Assembly: GCA_016709725.1 (NCBI GenBank)
Contig: JADJMG010000015.1
Span: 1-64,000 of the forward strand
DNA from: Bacteroidota bacterium
GTDB lineage: Bacteria > Bacteroidota > Bacteroidia > AKYH767-A > OLB10
DNA: 64,000 nucleotides
Direction: 5' to 3'
Each line of letters opens with the position of its first letter. Position 1 is the stretch's first letter. Made by a program: the position numbers and the translations under genes. The notes beneath the pieces are model-generated. The model searched no databases. It had not been told where the DNA came from and was given only the letters and a program-made list of their open reading frames with translations. Positions 19,451-29,445 of the stretch are shown here, in pieces.

Positions 19451-19807
19451 CTAAACTCTCATGCGAAAAACCAATCGACCCAATCTCGCCACCACAAACG
19501 GGATTACGAAAAATAATAAAGTAGCCAATCCCCAAAACACATAAGGTCCATTTTCTGCTTCGAGCATTTCTTCATTCACTAAAAAGCTGATGAAAGGATC
19601 TACACCAAAAAGTAATATGAAAATGAGCATTAGAATTCCAAAGATCATGGCGAAATAGTAGGCTTTGCGATCTTTTATTTCTTGAGTTGGATTTTTCTTT
19701 TTTAAGCGACGCAAGGCTGTCTTGACTAAAATAGCCCATGCAAAGAAGAAGAGTACCCACGTGAGCCACTCTAGAACTAAAGTAATGGTTGCAGATGATC
19801 CTTCCAT
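19451..19807 (-). CDS. Small membrane protein, unknown function
   Basis: 118 residues with three predicted membrane segments: ITLVLEWLTWVLFFFAWAIL, AYYFAMIFGILMLIFILLF and VFWGLATLLFFVIPFVVA. A basic loop RRLKKKNPTQEIKDRK lies after the first. No family recognised. It starts 4 bases after the DUF962 gene ends, so it is in the same operon. Confidence 0.6.
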   Translation of the reverse strand: MEGSSATITLVLEWLTWVLFFFAWAILVKTALRRLKKKNPTQEIKDRKAYYFAMIFGILMLIFILLFGVDPFISFLVNEEMLEAENGPYVFWGLATLLFFVIPFVVARLGRLVFRMRV

Positions 19808-19811
19808 CTCC

Positions 19812-20261
19812 CTAAACAGATATGCCAGCTTTTCTATAAAGTTTTACCATCAACCAGGCCGGACCAATCAACAGAAACTGTAAATCTTTTAAGAATGATG
19901 GTTTCTTCCCCTCAATTTTATGTCCCCAAAATTGACCGACCCAGGCCGAAACAAAAAGAGCTAAAAAAATGGAAAAGCGATGTTCATAGAAGTGTACGTT
20001 GATGTAAAAGGCAAGGGTAATGCAAATCATACCCCAAATCAACATGCCAATCCACAATGTTTTTGATAATATAAAGTAATATATGGTGAGTAGCAGAAGA
20101 GATAGAATGGCTAAATTACCAAAGATGGGGACGGTGATGCAGAACAAAAATTCAACGATACTGAAGAAGATCACGGGGACACAAATCCAATGAATTAGAA
20201 TATTTTTAGGGTGCAGATGGCTTTCAGAATATTCATCTAAGAGTGATTGAAGTGGACGCAT
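19812..20261 (-). CDS. DUF962 / Mpo1-like membrane protein
   Basis: About 149 residues from ATG 20261 (MRPLQSLLDEYSESH); longer starts overlap the divergent neighbour. It shows the DUF962 hallmarks: EYSESHLHPKNILIHWICVP at the start, four membrane spans, then WVGQFWGHKIEGKKPSFL and FLLIGPAWLM. The yeast member Mpo1 is an Fe(II)-dependent dioxygenase that shortens 2-hydroxy fatty acids. The two His-containing segments are retained here. The bacterial role is inferred only. Confidence 0.85.
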   Translation of the reverse strand: MRPLQSLLDEYSESHLHPKNILIHWICVPVIFFSIVEFLFCITVPIFGNLAILSLLLLTIYYFILSKTLWIGMLIWGMICITLAFYINVHFYEHRFSIFLALFVSAWVGQFWGHKIEGKKPSFLKDLQFLLIGPAWLMVKLYRKAGISV

Positions 20262-20328
20262 GACGAATAGTTTAAATATTTTCAAAAATAATAGATAAAT
20301 GAATGCTTGCAACCACTATTTTTGGTTC

Positions 20329-21719
20329 ATGCGAATATTTCTGCTACTATGCATCGTGGGGATCGTTTCTTGCTCTGGTAAGAAAACAGAGTCAACCAAG
20401 GTGGATTCTAATCCAGAAGTTACCTCGACTCTTATAGAAAAATCTGGTAATTCATTTAGCTCTCAACCTTGTCAGCTCGACGCGAATCTCCATTATTCAG
20501 TCTACTACCCTACCCGATTCTCAGCAAAGGAAAAGCTGCCTATTCTGATTTTATTCGATCCGCATGGTGATCCTGAATTTCCTTTGGAAATGTATAAATC
20601 ATTAGCCAATGCCTATGATTTTATTTTAATGGCTTCTAAGGAGTCTAAAAATGGTAATAATGCAGAGCAAACAGCAAATATTATTCAGTCGATGTTGTAT
20701 CAATGCCGGCAGATCGAAAAAGTAGATACGAATCAAATTTTTGCTGGAGGATTTAGTGGTGGTGCTCGTGTAGCAGCTATGTTGGCGCATTCTTCCACAA
20801 GCATTAAAGGGCTCGTTGTTTGTGGCGCGGGAATTCCAGCAGGATCATGGACCGGTGTTCCACCGAATTTGATTGTTGGAATCGCAGGAAATAGTGATAT
20901 GAATTTGTCAGAGGTTTTGAATTTTAAAACGCAAGATCCACGCATGATGAGTCGCTATCAAACCATCCGCTTTTCGGGTGAACATGCTTGGCCTCCCGCT
21001 TCGGTAATGGAAAATGCTTTTATTGCTTTTAGAGCCATAGCTCAACGTGATCGATTTACCCCGGTTGATACAAAACAATTGGAGTCAGGACTTGCATTTT
21101 TAAAACATCAGTCCGATTCAGTTTCTAATGTGATTGAAAAAGTGGAGCTATACAAGAATATGGTGAAGAACTTTCAAGGAATGTTGAATACACAGAATGT
21201 GGAAGCAACTTTACAAAAGTTGCTTAATTCCATGGAGTACAAACAAGGACTTTCAGTCGAGAACGAGTTTAAACAAACAGAATTAAAGAATCGCGATTAT
21301 TTCCTTCGTGCCTTGGGCGCAAAAGATACAGGCTGGTGGAAGACGGAATTTCATCGATGGGAATCTATCACTGCAAGTAAAAGTCCACAAGCATTTGAAG
21401 ACATGAAAAACCGTGTGCGCGGTGTCATTAGCCTATCCACTTATATGTCATTAAACCGTGCTATTTCGGCCTTGCATAAGGAACAGAGTGCCTATTTTTC
21501 GTTCATTTATAGACTTGTTGATCCTAAGAATAATGAAGCTTGGTATTTATCATCCGTGAGTGCAGCCATGGATGGAAATAAAGATCAATGTATTCGTTTT
21601 TAGAGGAGGCCATGAAAAATGGATTTCATGATGTTGCACGTTGTCGAACCGAACCTGCATTTATTTCTTTGCAAAGTGATAGTCAATTTCAAGAAAAAGT
21701 TAATCAAATAAATAATTAA
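20329..21719 (+). CDS. Esterase-like alpha/beta-hydrolase lipoprotein (one frameshift)
   Basis: Start ATG 20329 gives the lipoprotein signal MRIFLLLCIVGIVSCSGK with lipobox VSC. An alpha/beta-hydrolase domain follows: nucleophile elbow FAGGFSGGARVAAML, a probable catalytic His in FSGEHAWPP, and an entry motif LPILILFDPHGDPEFP, as in PHB-depolymerase/dienelactone-hydrolase-like proteins. The C-terminal 200 residues are helical, TPR-like. The frame stops at 21603. One extra T in a run of five gives LEEAMKNGFHDVARCRT and a stop at 21717-21719, for 463 residues. It is two bases upstream of the next gene, probably an operon. Confidence 0.78.
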
Positions 21720-21720
21720 T

Positions 21721-22914
21721 ATGATAAAGTCGATTCGTGAAGCATACAATCATTCATTTACCAAAGAGAAGTACGAGGGATTTCTGCAGGATATGAATAA
21801 TGCTTTCAATTATATTATTGATTTTAGGGTTTCGGAAACACCCGTTTTTATGGATAAGGCATTAAAGGAATTGGTCGTAAAAGCAGGCGAAGATATTATT
21901 GATGTTATCGTTAAGGCTGACTTTAAAAAAGTATCAGAAAATGCAATTCCTGAAGGATTAAAAGTGAGTAATGAGGATAGTCATTCCAAATTAATTGCTA
22001 TTGATTTTGCGATTTGTGAAGATGGTAATGGTGGATTAATACCTAAGCTTATCGAGTTGCAAGGATTTGCATCTTTGTTTTGTTATCAAGAATGGCTTTC
22101 CAACATGTATCGAAAACATTTTTCGATTCCAGATGGTTTCGACAATAAGTTTAATGGCTATACTCATGAATCTTTTTTAGCAAGAATGAAAGAGATCGTT
22201 ATAGCGAATCAAGATCCTAATGAAACTGTTTTGTTGGAAATTGAGCCTTGGAAACAAAAAACACAAATCGATTTTCATTGCACAAACTTGTATTTGGGAA
22301 TTCCTGTTGTTTGTTTAACAGAGGTAATTCGTGAAGGGCATCAACTTTTTTACATGAACAATGGACGGAAAACGCGTATACGAAGAATTTATAATCGTGT
22401 GATTTTTGATGAGCTTTTGCAAAGAAAAGATTTGAAATTGCAATTTAATTTGACCGAAGATGTCGACGTTGAATGGGTCGCACATCCGAATTGGTTTTTT
22501 AGAATTTCAAAATATACCATGCCTTTCTTGAGTGGTCCCAGTATTCCTAAAAGTTATTTCGTGCATGAGCTTCCTTCCATTCCCGATGATCTCGAAAATT
22601 GGGTGTTAAAACCATTGTTTAGCTTCAGTGGTCAAGGTGTCGTTTTTGATGTTCAGAAATCAGATATTCTCACGCTCGAAAATCCATCTAACTACATCCT
22701 CCAGAAAAAAGTGAAATATGCCGAAGCATTACAATCGCCTACTGGACCTGTAAAATGTGAGATACGCCTTCTTTACCTCTGGGGCGAAGGCGAAGCACGG
22801 CCTACACTCACCATTAATTTGGGAAGGATGAGCAAGGGCAAAATGATTGGAGTTCGTTACAATGAAAACCTCGATTGGGTGGGCGGCACTTCGTTTTTCC
22901 TTGAAAAAGACTAA
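21721..22914 (+). CDS. ATP-grasp-like protein of unknown function
   Basis: 397 residues without signal or membrane segments. The C-terminal part has ENWVLKPLFSFSGQGVVFDV, which matches the ATP-grasp Lys plus Gly-rich loop (VLKPxxSFGGxGV), then NYILQKKVKYAEAL and KCEIRLLYLWGEGE. Near residue 110, GLIPKLIELQGFASLFCYQ resembles the substrate-binding ELQ...PS segment of glutathione-synthase-like enzymes. This suggests a peptide or amide ligase. Substrate unknown. It follows the esterase lipoprotein by one base after the stop. Confidence 0.6.
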   Translation: MIKSIREAYNHSFTKEKYEGFLQDMNNAFNYIIDFRVSETPVFMDKALKELVVKAGEDIIDVIVKADFKKVSENAIPEGLKVSNEDSHSKLIAIDFAICEDGNGGLIPKLIELQGFASLFCYQEWLSNMYRKHFSIPDGFDNKFNGYTHESFLARMKEIVIANQDPNETVLLEIEPWKQKTQIDFHCTNLYLGIPVVCLTEVIREGHQLFYMNNGRKTRIRRIYNRVIFDELLQRKDLKLQFNLTEDVDVEWVAHPNWFFRISKYTMPFLSGPSIPKSYFVHELPSIPDDLENWVLKPLFSFSGQGVVFDVQKSDILTLENPSNYILQKKVKYAEALQSPTGPVKCEIRLLYLWGEGEARPTLTINLGRMSKGKMIGVRYNENLDWVGGTSFFLEKD

Positions 22915-22919
22915 ACGAA

Positions 22920-23597
22920 CTACTCTGGTTTTGGCTTAGGTGGTGGTAATGCAAACGCTATTGATTCATGGGAAAACTCATCGCGGTGACATCCATCGCA
23001 AAAGGGTTTATTCTGAGAAAGCCCACATCGGCATAAAGAGACTACTGTCCTTCCTGCCAAATCATATGGATTTCCATTGGCGTCAATTATTTCAAATTCA
23101 CCTTCTACTCGAATAGATCCATTCGAGTTAATTTTGATCTTAGTCATAGTTGTTTTAGTTTTTCTTTCGGGTAAATAAGTGTACGAGAGCATTAATCCGC
23201 AAATACACGTACACGACATCATAATGTATAACACCACCATGATGGATTTGTTATACGCATCAAAATTCATTTCATGCTGAATGATTCCTATTAAGGACAG
23301 GAAATTGGCAATCGTCCGTTGGGTAAAAACGACTATTCCACCTAATGATAATCCAAAGCCGATCCAAATAGCCTTTGCATTTTTATTACAATACCAAGCG
23401 GTACCCCAAAGAGCAACTCCTAACAGGATTCCTACCAACATCATATTAAACGCTTTGGATCCAACCACCATATAAGCCGCTAGACCATTGATAATTAGCA
23501 AAGTTCCTTGAACCACCAAGGCGCGAATATGAGGTAGAGAATGCATTTTTGAAAGCGTATAAGGGTATGAAATTAAGGTATTAAAATCAATCTTCAA
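22920..23597 (-). CDS. Membrane protein with C-terminal CDGSH iron-sulfur domain
   Basis: 225 residues. The first 150 carry four hydrophobic spans (ALVVQGTLLIINGLAAYMVV; MMLVGILLGVALWGTAWY; AIWIGFGLSLGGIVVF; IMVVLYIMMSCTCICGLML). Residues about 150-225 form a CDGSH domain: NGSIRVEGEFEIIDANG, then the cluster ligands in CRCGLSQNKPFCDGCH (three Cys, one His). Such domains bind a redox-active [2Fe-2S] cluster. An internal Met (MTKIKINSNG) could start a stand-alone 75-residue CDGSH protein. In-frame fusion to a membrane domain is unusual and might reflect an indel, but no frame change is visible. Confidence 0.75.
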   Translation of the reverse strand: MKIDFNTLISYPYTLSKMHSLPHIRALVVQGTLLIINGLAAYMVVGSKAFNMMLVGILLGVALWGTAWYCNKNAKAIWIGFGLSLGGIVVFTQRTIANFLSLIGIIQHEMNFDAYNKSIMVVLYIMMSCTCICGLMLSYTYLPERKTKTTMTKIKINSNGSIRVEGEFEIIDANGNPYDLAGRTVVSLCRCGLSQNKPFCDGCHRDEFSHESIAFALPPPKPKPE

Positions 23598-23681
23598 AAA
23601 GTTTAGTTTTGTCGAAAGGGGTAAAGGGGAAATATATTGTATAATTAATAGCCAATTAGTGAGTCTTTACTCTAGAATCGT

Positions 23682-23689
23682 TATTTTTG
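23682..23689 (+). promoter_or_regulatory. Putative -7 element (TATTTTTG)
   Basis: TATTTTTG fits TAnnTTTG and lies 21 bases before ATG 23711 of the glycosyltransferase-GH57-kup cluster. No clear TTG at the -33 position. Confidence 0.35.
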
Positions 23690-23710
23690 TCAAAATCCGA
23701 ACCCATTTTA

Positions 23711-25060
23711 ATGACGACACCTCCTATTCTCGACGAGCTCACATCTAAAGCAGATTTGCCAAAGATCCTCATGTTGGGTTGGGAATTTCCACCTGTCATT
23801 AATGGTGGACTTGGGGTAGCTTGTCACGACCTTTGCATTGCCCTTTCAAAATACGCTAACGTAACCATGATCATTCCAAAGTCGAATCCCGACTTTGTTG
23901 TGAAGAATTTAAATTTAATTGGTCTGAATACCATCGATGCTAAAACGTTGAGAAATATTGGCCATACGGATACGTATAAAAAAGTGAAGCAGGTTCATTT
24001 TATAGATACACATTTGAATCCGTACTATAACGGTAACGCCTCACCGCACCATGATCTTCAAAATTTGACGAGTCAGTATTTAAAGACGGTTAAAGTGGGC
24101 GATGAAACGGCTGAAATCTTTCAAATTGATGATCTTTATGGTGGCGATATTATTAAGAAAGTAACCATTTTTGGAAAGTTGGCTGCCAAATTAGCTTTGT
24201 CTCTTGATTTTGATGTGATTCATGCGCACGATTGGATGACCATGATTGCAGGTATGGAAATTAAAGCAAAAACGGGTAAGCCGCTTGTTGTTCATGTGCA
24301 TTCGTTGGAAGTTGACCGTGGTGGACCACAGAGTAAAGGTTGGGTGTATCAGGTGGAAAAGAAAGGCATGGAATACGCCGACATATTGATGCCTGTTAGT
24401 AATTTTACGGGACATATCATTCACGATTACTATCAGATTCCGTGGAGTAAAATCAGACCTGTACACAATGGAATTCGACCCGTGGAGCCTTTCAAAAGTG
24501 CACCGATGTTCAAGGAAAACATGGTGTTGTTTGTGGATCGATTAACGCGTCAAAAAGGACCAGAATATTTTGTAGATATTGCTGAAAGAGTTTTGCAAAA
24601 AGATCAAAACGTTCGGTTTGTGATGGCAGGAACTGGTGAATATTTCAATCCCTTGCTTGAGCGAGCAGCACAGCGTGGTATCGCTCATCGCTTCCATCTC
24701 ACCGGATTTTTGAATTTAGATAAAGTAAGAAAGTTATTAAGTATTGCTGATGTGTATATCATGCCATCGGTTTCAGAGCCTTTTGGATTATCAGCCGTGG
24801 AAGCAGTTCAGTTTGGAATACCTGCTGTCATTAGCAAGCAATCGGGCGTTGCGGAAGTATTAAACGGCGCCTTGAAGTTTGATTATTGGGATATCAACCT
24901 AGCAGCATCCTATATCTTAAATTTACTGCACGATCCAGTTCTTGTTGAAAATGTAACTCAAGACGCTTACAAAGATCTCGAGAATATCTCTTGGGATCAT
25001 GCTGCAAAAAAGGTGATTGAAGGTTATAATGCCTTTCATTTATTACCAGAAATGGTATAA
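23711..25060 (+). CDS. GT4/GT5-type glycosyltransferase, glycogen synthase-like
   Basis: 449 residues from ATG 23711. N-terminal KILMLGWEFPPVINGGLGVA is the glycogen/starch-synthase type opening (E-x-P-P-x-x-x-G-G-L). The C-terminal GT-B half has LFVDRLTRQKGPEYFVDIAE and the E-x7-E motif SEPFGLSAVEAVQFGIPAVI. A GH57 glycoside hydrolase follows 100 bases later. This GT4-GH57 pair is common in genomes making alpha-glucan storage polymer, so synthesis of a glycogen-like glucan is likely. An upstream TTG (23687) overlaps the promoter element. Confidence 0.85.
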   Translation: MTTPPILDELTSKADLPKILMLGWEFPPVINGGLGVACHDLCIALSKYANVTMIIPKSNPDFVVKNLNLIGLNTIDAKTLRNIGHTDTYKKVKQVHFIDTHLNPYYNGNASPHHDLQNLTSQYLKTVKVGDETAEIFQIDDLYGGDIIKKVTIFGKLAAKLALSLDFDVIHAHDWMTMIAGMEIKAKTGKPLVVHVHSLEVDRGGPQSKGWVYQVEKKGMEYADILMPVSNFTGHIIHDYYQIPWSKIRPVHNGIRPVEPFKSAPMFKENMVLFVDRLTRQKGPEYFVDIAERVLQKDQNVRFVMAGTGEYFNPLLERAAQRGIAHRFHLTGFLNLDKVRKLLSIADVYIMPSVSEPFGLSAVEAVQFGIPAVISKQSGVAEVLNGALKFDYWDINLAASYILNLLHDPVLVENVTQDAYKDLENISWDHAAKKVIEGYNAFHLLPEMV

Positions 25061-25162
25061 TTCGTAATTATTTTTTCTCTTTTATTTGTGAATAACCTAT
25101 TCTGTAAAAGGTGTTTTTTTTAGAATGAAAATGTATCTTCGTATTTGATAAAGATTAACGCT

Positions 25163-26406
25163 ATGCCATCAGTTTGCTTCTACTTCCAAGTTCATCAGCC
25201 CTTCCGACTAAAAAGATATTCCTTTTTTGATATCGGACGCGATCATTTTTATGAGGATGATGAAAAAAATAGATTGATCCTCGATAAGGTTTCAGAAAAA
25301 TGCTATCTGAAAACCAATCGAAAAATGCTTGAGTTGATTAATCGACACAAAGGGAAATTTAGAATTTCATACTCTATCAGTGGTGTTGCCATTGAGCAAT
25401 TTGAAAAACATCGCCCCGATGTATTACAGTCTTTGTTGATTTAGCAAATACGGGTTGTGTTGAATTTATTTCTGAAACGTATTATCATTCGTTGAGTTTT
25501 ATTTATTCAAAGAATGAGTTTCGTCGACAAGTGGAAATGCATAAAGCAAAGATAAAGCAGCATTTTAATCAAGTACCTAAAGTTTTTAGAAATACAGAGC
25601 TCATCTACAACAACGAAATCGCATCGGTAGTAGAAAAGATGGGCTATAAAGCTATTCTTTGTGAGGGTGTAGATCGTTATTTAGGTGAACGTACACCCAA
25701 TTTCTTGTATCAGCCTGCAGGTACGTTGAAGATAAAATCTTTCTTAAAAAATTATAGACTCTCCGATGATATTGCATTTCGTTTTAGCGATCGCAATTGG
25801 GCGGAATGGCCCTTGCAAGCCGATACTTTTGCTTCATGGGTGCATAAGGTGGCTGGAAACGGTGAAGTCGTTAATCTGTTTATGGATTATGAAACGTTTG
25901 GTGAGCATCAATGGGAAGAAACGGGAATCTTTGAATTTCTAGACCATCTCCCCACAGAAATTATGAAGCATAAAGACTTTGACTTCAAAACACTTTCTGA
26001 AGCTGCGGATATGTATAAGGTGCGTGATATTTATGATGTTCCCGATTATTCAAGTTGGGCCGATGCAGAGCGAGACTTGAGTGCTTGGCTGAGTAATGCC
26101 ATGGAGAAAGAAGCTGCAGGCAGAATTTATAAGTTGGAGGAAAAGGTGATCAGCACTATGAATCCAGATCTTATTGAGTTCTGGGGAAAGTTGCAAACCA
26201 GTGATCACTTCTATTATATGTGTACTAAATTTTGGAGTGATGGCGATGTACATAAATATTTCAGTCCGTACGATTCACCCTATGATGCCTATATTTATTA
26301 CATGAATGTGCTTGCCGATTTTGAAACAACCGTGGAAGAAGCATTGCAAGATGTAAAGCCTGTTAAAAAAGCAACTCGTAAAAAGGAATCTACTACTGAA
26401 TCGTAA
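25163..26406 (+). CDS. Glycoside hydrolase family 57 (one frameshift)
   Basis: Alpha-glucan-acting enzyme (alpha-amylase or branching enzyme type). It starts MPSVCFYFQVHQPFRLKRY, containing family motif 1 (HQP). The nucleophile region is IYNNEIASVVEKMGYKAIL/LCEGVDRYLG, and motif 4 DYETFGEHQWEE carries the catalytic Asp. The frame breaks at 25444 after LQSLL. One extra G (TTGTTGG) gives LLDLANTGCVEFISETYY and a 414-residue protein. It ends with a Lys-rich tail (KPVKKATRKKESTTES). It is in a cluster with the upstream glycosyltransferase and kup. Confidence 0.88.
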
Positions 26407-26442
26407 TTTCTTACGATCTATTTTCGAAAAGAGCATTACGAG

Positions 26443-28386
26443 ATGGCTACCGGACAAATTGATCATAAAAAAGTAACTGCTGCTGGTATACTTGTTACTT
26501 TAGGAATTATTTATGGAGAGATTGGCACATCTCCACTTTATGTAATGAGTGCCATTATTGGTGATAATGCCATTGATGAAGACTTAGTTTTAGGCGGATT
26601 GTCTTGTGTTTTTTGGACCTTGACAATCCTTACAACTTTTAAATACATCACACTCACTTTACGCGCCGATAATAAAGGGGAAGGTGGAATTTTTTCTTTG
26701 TATGCATTGGTTCGTAAGATGCATTTTAAGTGGTTGGTGGTTCCTGCCATGATTGGTGGTGCTGCATTGCTTGCAGATGGAATCATTACCCCTCCTATTT
26801 CAGTTGCTTCGGCGGTGGAAGGGCTCACCATGATCAATCCTGATATTCATACTGTACCCATTATCATCGGTATATTATTCGCCTTGTTTTTTATTCAGCA
26901 GTTTGGTACCAAGTTCGTCGGTCGATTTTTTGGACCAGTGATGTTAGTTTGGTTTAGTATGTTATTCATTCTTGGTGTCAAGGAGATTTATTGGAATCCC
27001 ATCGTTTTTAAAGCAATTAATCCCTATTATGCATTTCATTTGCTGATGTATTACAAGGAGGGATTTTGGATTTTAGGCGCTGTTTTCCTGTGCACTACAG
27101 GAGCCGAAGCTTTGTATTCTGATCTCGGACATTGTGGTCGGAAAAACATTCGGGTAAGCTGGGGCATGGTAAAAATTGCGTTGCTTGCAAATTATTTTGG
27201 GCAAGGAGCTTGGCTGTTAAATCATACTGGAAATACTTTGAATGGAGCAAGACCCTTCTTTGCATTAATGCCTGAGTGGTTTTTGTTTGCTGGAATTATC
27301 ATCGCTACTTCCGCTGCAATTGTTGCGAGTCAAGCCTTAATTTCAGGGACGTTTACTGTGGTAAATGAAGGCATGCGATTGAATTTCTTACCCAAAGGAA
27401 GAGTTGAATATCCCACTGATTTTAGAGGACAAATATATATCCCATCCATCAATTGGTTATTGTGTGCAGCTTGTATTGGCATTGTGCTTTTTTTCCAGAA
27501 ATCTTCCAATATGGAGGCAGCTTATGGGTTAGCCATCATCTTGACGATGATGATGACCACCATCTTGTTAAATTACTATCTGTACCTGAAAAAGTATCCG
27601 AAATTTTTTATTTATTCGGTGATCACCATTCTTTCCATCGTGGAAGTTTCATTTTTAATAGCCAATTTGAGCAAATTTTCACAAGGTGGTTATGTAACAT
27701 TGATTATTGCATCGCTCATCTTTTTAATGATGTGGGTATGGTACGAAGCACGAAAAATTAAAAATAAATTGGTGGAATTTGTTCCCTTAGCAAAATATTC
27801 AGATGTGATTTGTGATGTATCTCGGGACACAACGATTCCAAAGTATGCAACTCATTTAATTTATTTGACTTCTGCTTATCAAGAAACTGAAGTAGAAAAT
27901 AAAATAATCTATTCCATTTTACAAAAGCAACCCAAGCGCGCCGACTTGTATTGGTTGGTTCATGTGGATGTAATTGATGAACCTTATACTGTTGATTATC
28001 GAGTAACGCAACTGGTAAAGGATAAAATAATGCATGTCCGTTTTAAAATCGGATTCCGTGTTGAGCCTCATATTAATTTGATGTTCCGTCAGGTGGTACA
28101 AGAACTTGTGCAAAATGGAGAACTCACTATTACCAGTAATTATATTCCGCTGCGTGATTTACATATTGCTGGGGATTTCCGTTTCATCGTTATGGAAAAA
28201 TATCTTTCCTATGAAAACACCTTGAATTTCTACACAAAAATTATTTTGAATCTCTATTTCGTGATTAAAAATTTAAGTATGAATGAAGAGAAAGCTTTTG
28301 GACTCGATTCAAGTGCAGTTCTCGTTGAAAAAGTACCGCTGATAGTTACACCACCAGGGTCGTATGATTTTACTAGGCTAGACTAA
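26443..28386 (+). CDS. kup: KUP-family potassium uptake protein
   Basis: 647 residues, near the 620-650 usual for Kup. It opens with LVTLGIIYGEIGTSPLYVMSAI, the first membrane helix with the GDIGTSPLY-type signature (here GEIGTSPLY). About twelve membrane spans follow, with ADNKGEGGIFSLYALVRK and TTGAEALYSDLGHCGRKNIR, both conserved in the family. A cytosolic C-terminal domain covers about 450-647. It is a proton-coupled K+ importer of the inner membrane. A terminator hairpin lies 25 bases after the stop. Confidence 0.95.
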   Translation: MATGQIDHKKVTAAGILVTLGIIYGEIGTSPLYVMSAIIGDNAIDEDLVLGGLSCVFWTLTILTTFKYITLTLRADNKGEGGIFSLYALVRKMHFKWLVVPAMIGGAALLADGIITPPISVASAVEGLTMINPDIHTVPIIIGILFALFFIQQFGTKFVGRFFGPVMLVWFSMLFILGVKEIYWNPIVFKAINPYYAFHLLMYYKEGFWILGAVFLCTTGAEALYSDLGHCGRKNIRVSWGMVKIALLANYFGQGAWLLNHTGNTLNGARPFFALMPEWFLFAGIIIATSAAIVASQALISGTFTVVNEGMRLNFLPKGRVEYPTDFRGQIYIPSINWLLCAACIGIVLFFQKSSNMEAAYGLAIILTMMMTTILLNYYLYLKKYPKFFIYSVITILSIVEVSFLIANLSKFSQGGYVTLIIASLIFLMMWVWYEARKIKNKLVEFVPLAKYSDVICDVSRDTTIPKYATHLIYLTSAYQETEVENKIIYSILQKQPKRADLYWLVHVDVIDEPYTVDYRVTQLVKDKIMHVRFKIGFRVEPHINLMFRQVVQELVQNGELTITSNYIPLRDLHIAGDFRFIVMEKYLSYENTLNFYTKIILNLYFVIKNLSMNEEKAFGLDSSAVLVEKVPLIVTPPGSYDFTRLD

Positions 28387-28410
28387 TAATTGCAATTATA
28401 TATTAAACTA

Positions 28411-28440
28411 AAAAAGGGCAGAAAATGATCTGCCCTTTTC
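28411..28440. terminator. Bidirectional terminator after kup
   Basis: Stem AAAGGGCAGA / TCTGCCCTTT (28413-28422 with 28429-28438), A-run before and T-run after, so it can serve both kup and the convergent gene on the minus strand. Confidence 0.85.
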
Positions 28441-28457
28441 AGTTTATTAAATTTGAT

Positions 28458-29309
28458 TTATTTCTTAAAGAAAGTTTTTATGCTTGTCGCATTACCTGCA
28501 GTCACCATTAATTTATACGTACCCGTATTTAAATTGCTCGGAACTTGAATGGCAAACTCATTCATACCAGGAGTGCCAAAAAATTCCATCGGCTCAGCAA
28601 TCAACTGACCATTTAAGGATAAAATTTTTGCAATTACATTTTCTTGTGATTCCAAAGTAACTCTTAAAGTAGCATCACTTTGAATGGGGTTAGGATATAA
28701 TATTGCAGCTAATTTATCTCCATTCACTGGAGCAATTCCAGATGTAGTTTGATCTTCAGTAATGACTAATGTATTCGAGCGGATGATGTCTCCACTTGAG
28801 TTTCCATTATTGTTAGCATAGTTAAAGGATCCATAAAACGTTACATCGCCTGTTCAAGCTACCCCAGCAACCCAGTCAACCGACCAAGTTTTTCCTCCAG
28901 TTCCTGATGTTCCAGATGCGGTGTGAGTAACATATTTTGTACTTACAATTTTGGTAGTGTTGGGACTTGTTATAATTAATTGTCCTTGTAATGCACCATT
29001 TACAGCTTGAGGTGAAATTTGAAATCCGTAACGGTTGATACTTGTTTGAGCACAAGCAGCAGTAATCGTGTAGGTTTGGCCACCGATATAACCAGTTAAA
29101 GGTACATTAGATGAAATGATTTGCGTTGCAGATGGATTAACAGCACCGGAATGGCATCCTCCAGCACTACAAGTTTAACCATCAGCTGGAGATCCTGTAC
29201 GACCTGCCGGCGCACCAGCATTATTACTATGGGCATCGTTTCCGCTGGTTTGAACTAATAAAAGAATGATTAATGCTGTAATTGAACTTAGGGTAAGTGT
29301 TTTCTTCAT
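28458..29309 (-). pseudogene. Secreted 'choice-of-anchor V'/Reeler-like protein with T9SS domain, two in-frame stops
   Basis: A single frame of 284 codons from ATG 29309 to the stop at 28458, interrupted only by TAA after PADG and TGA after VAGVA. It has a signal peptide (MKKTLTLSSITALIILLLVQ), a motif GAPAGRTGSPADG*TCSAGG followed by CHSG, a beta domain (IGGQTYTITAACAQTSINRY; TWSVDWVAGVA*TGDVTFYG), and a T9SS type A sorting domain with ILYPNPIQSDATLRV and NTGTYKLMVTAG. The whole fits a secreted outer-surface protein. The stops are substitutions, not indels: CAA to TAA fits the first, and GGA to TGA the second. Confidence 0.8.
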
Positions 29310-29422
29310 ATTTGGATTTTAGCGTGGTTTAGGGCGTAAGTATACGAAATAAGTGTTGAAACACACAAATTTTGATGTAAATATTTGATACTGAAATATC
29401 TCTATTTTTACATTCCTTTGAC

Positions 29423-29430
29423 TAATTTTG
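29423..29430 (+). promoter_or_regulatory. Putative -7 element (TAATTTTG) of ligA
   Basis: TAATTTTG fits TAnnTTTG and ends 15 bases before the ligA ATG at 29446. No convincing -33 TTG. Confidence 0.35.
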
Positions 29431-29445
29431 CTAAGTCTATTAAAT

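Noticed and set aside
27453..27761. Plus-strand frame with Asp/His-rich stretch (DDDDDHH)
   Set aside because: Out-of-frame reading of kup; the repeats are caused by GATGATGATGA in the coding strand.
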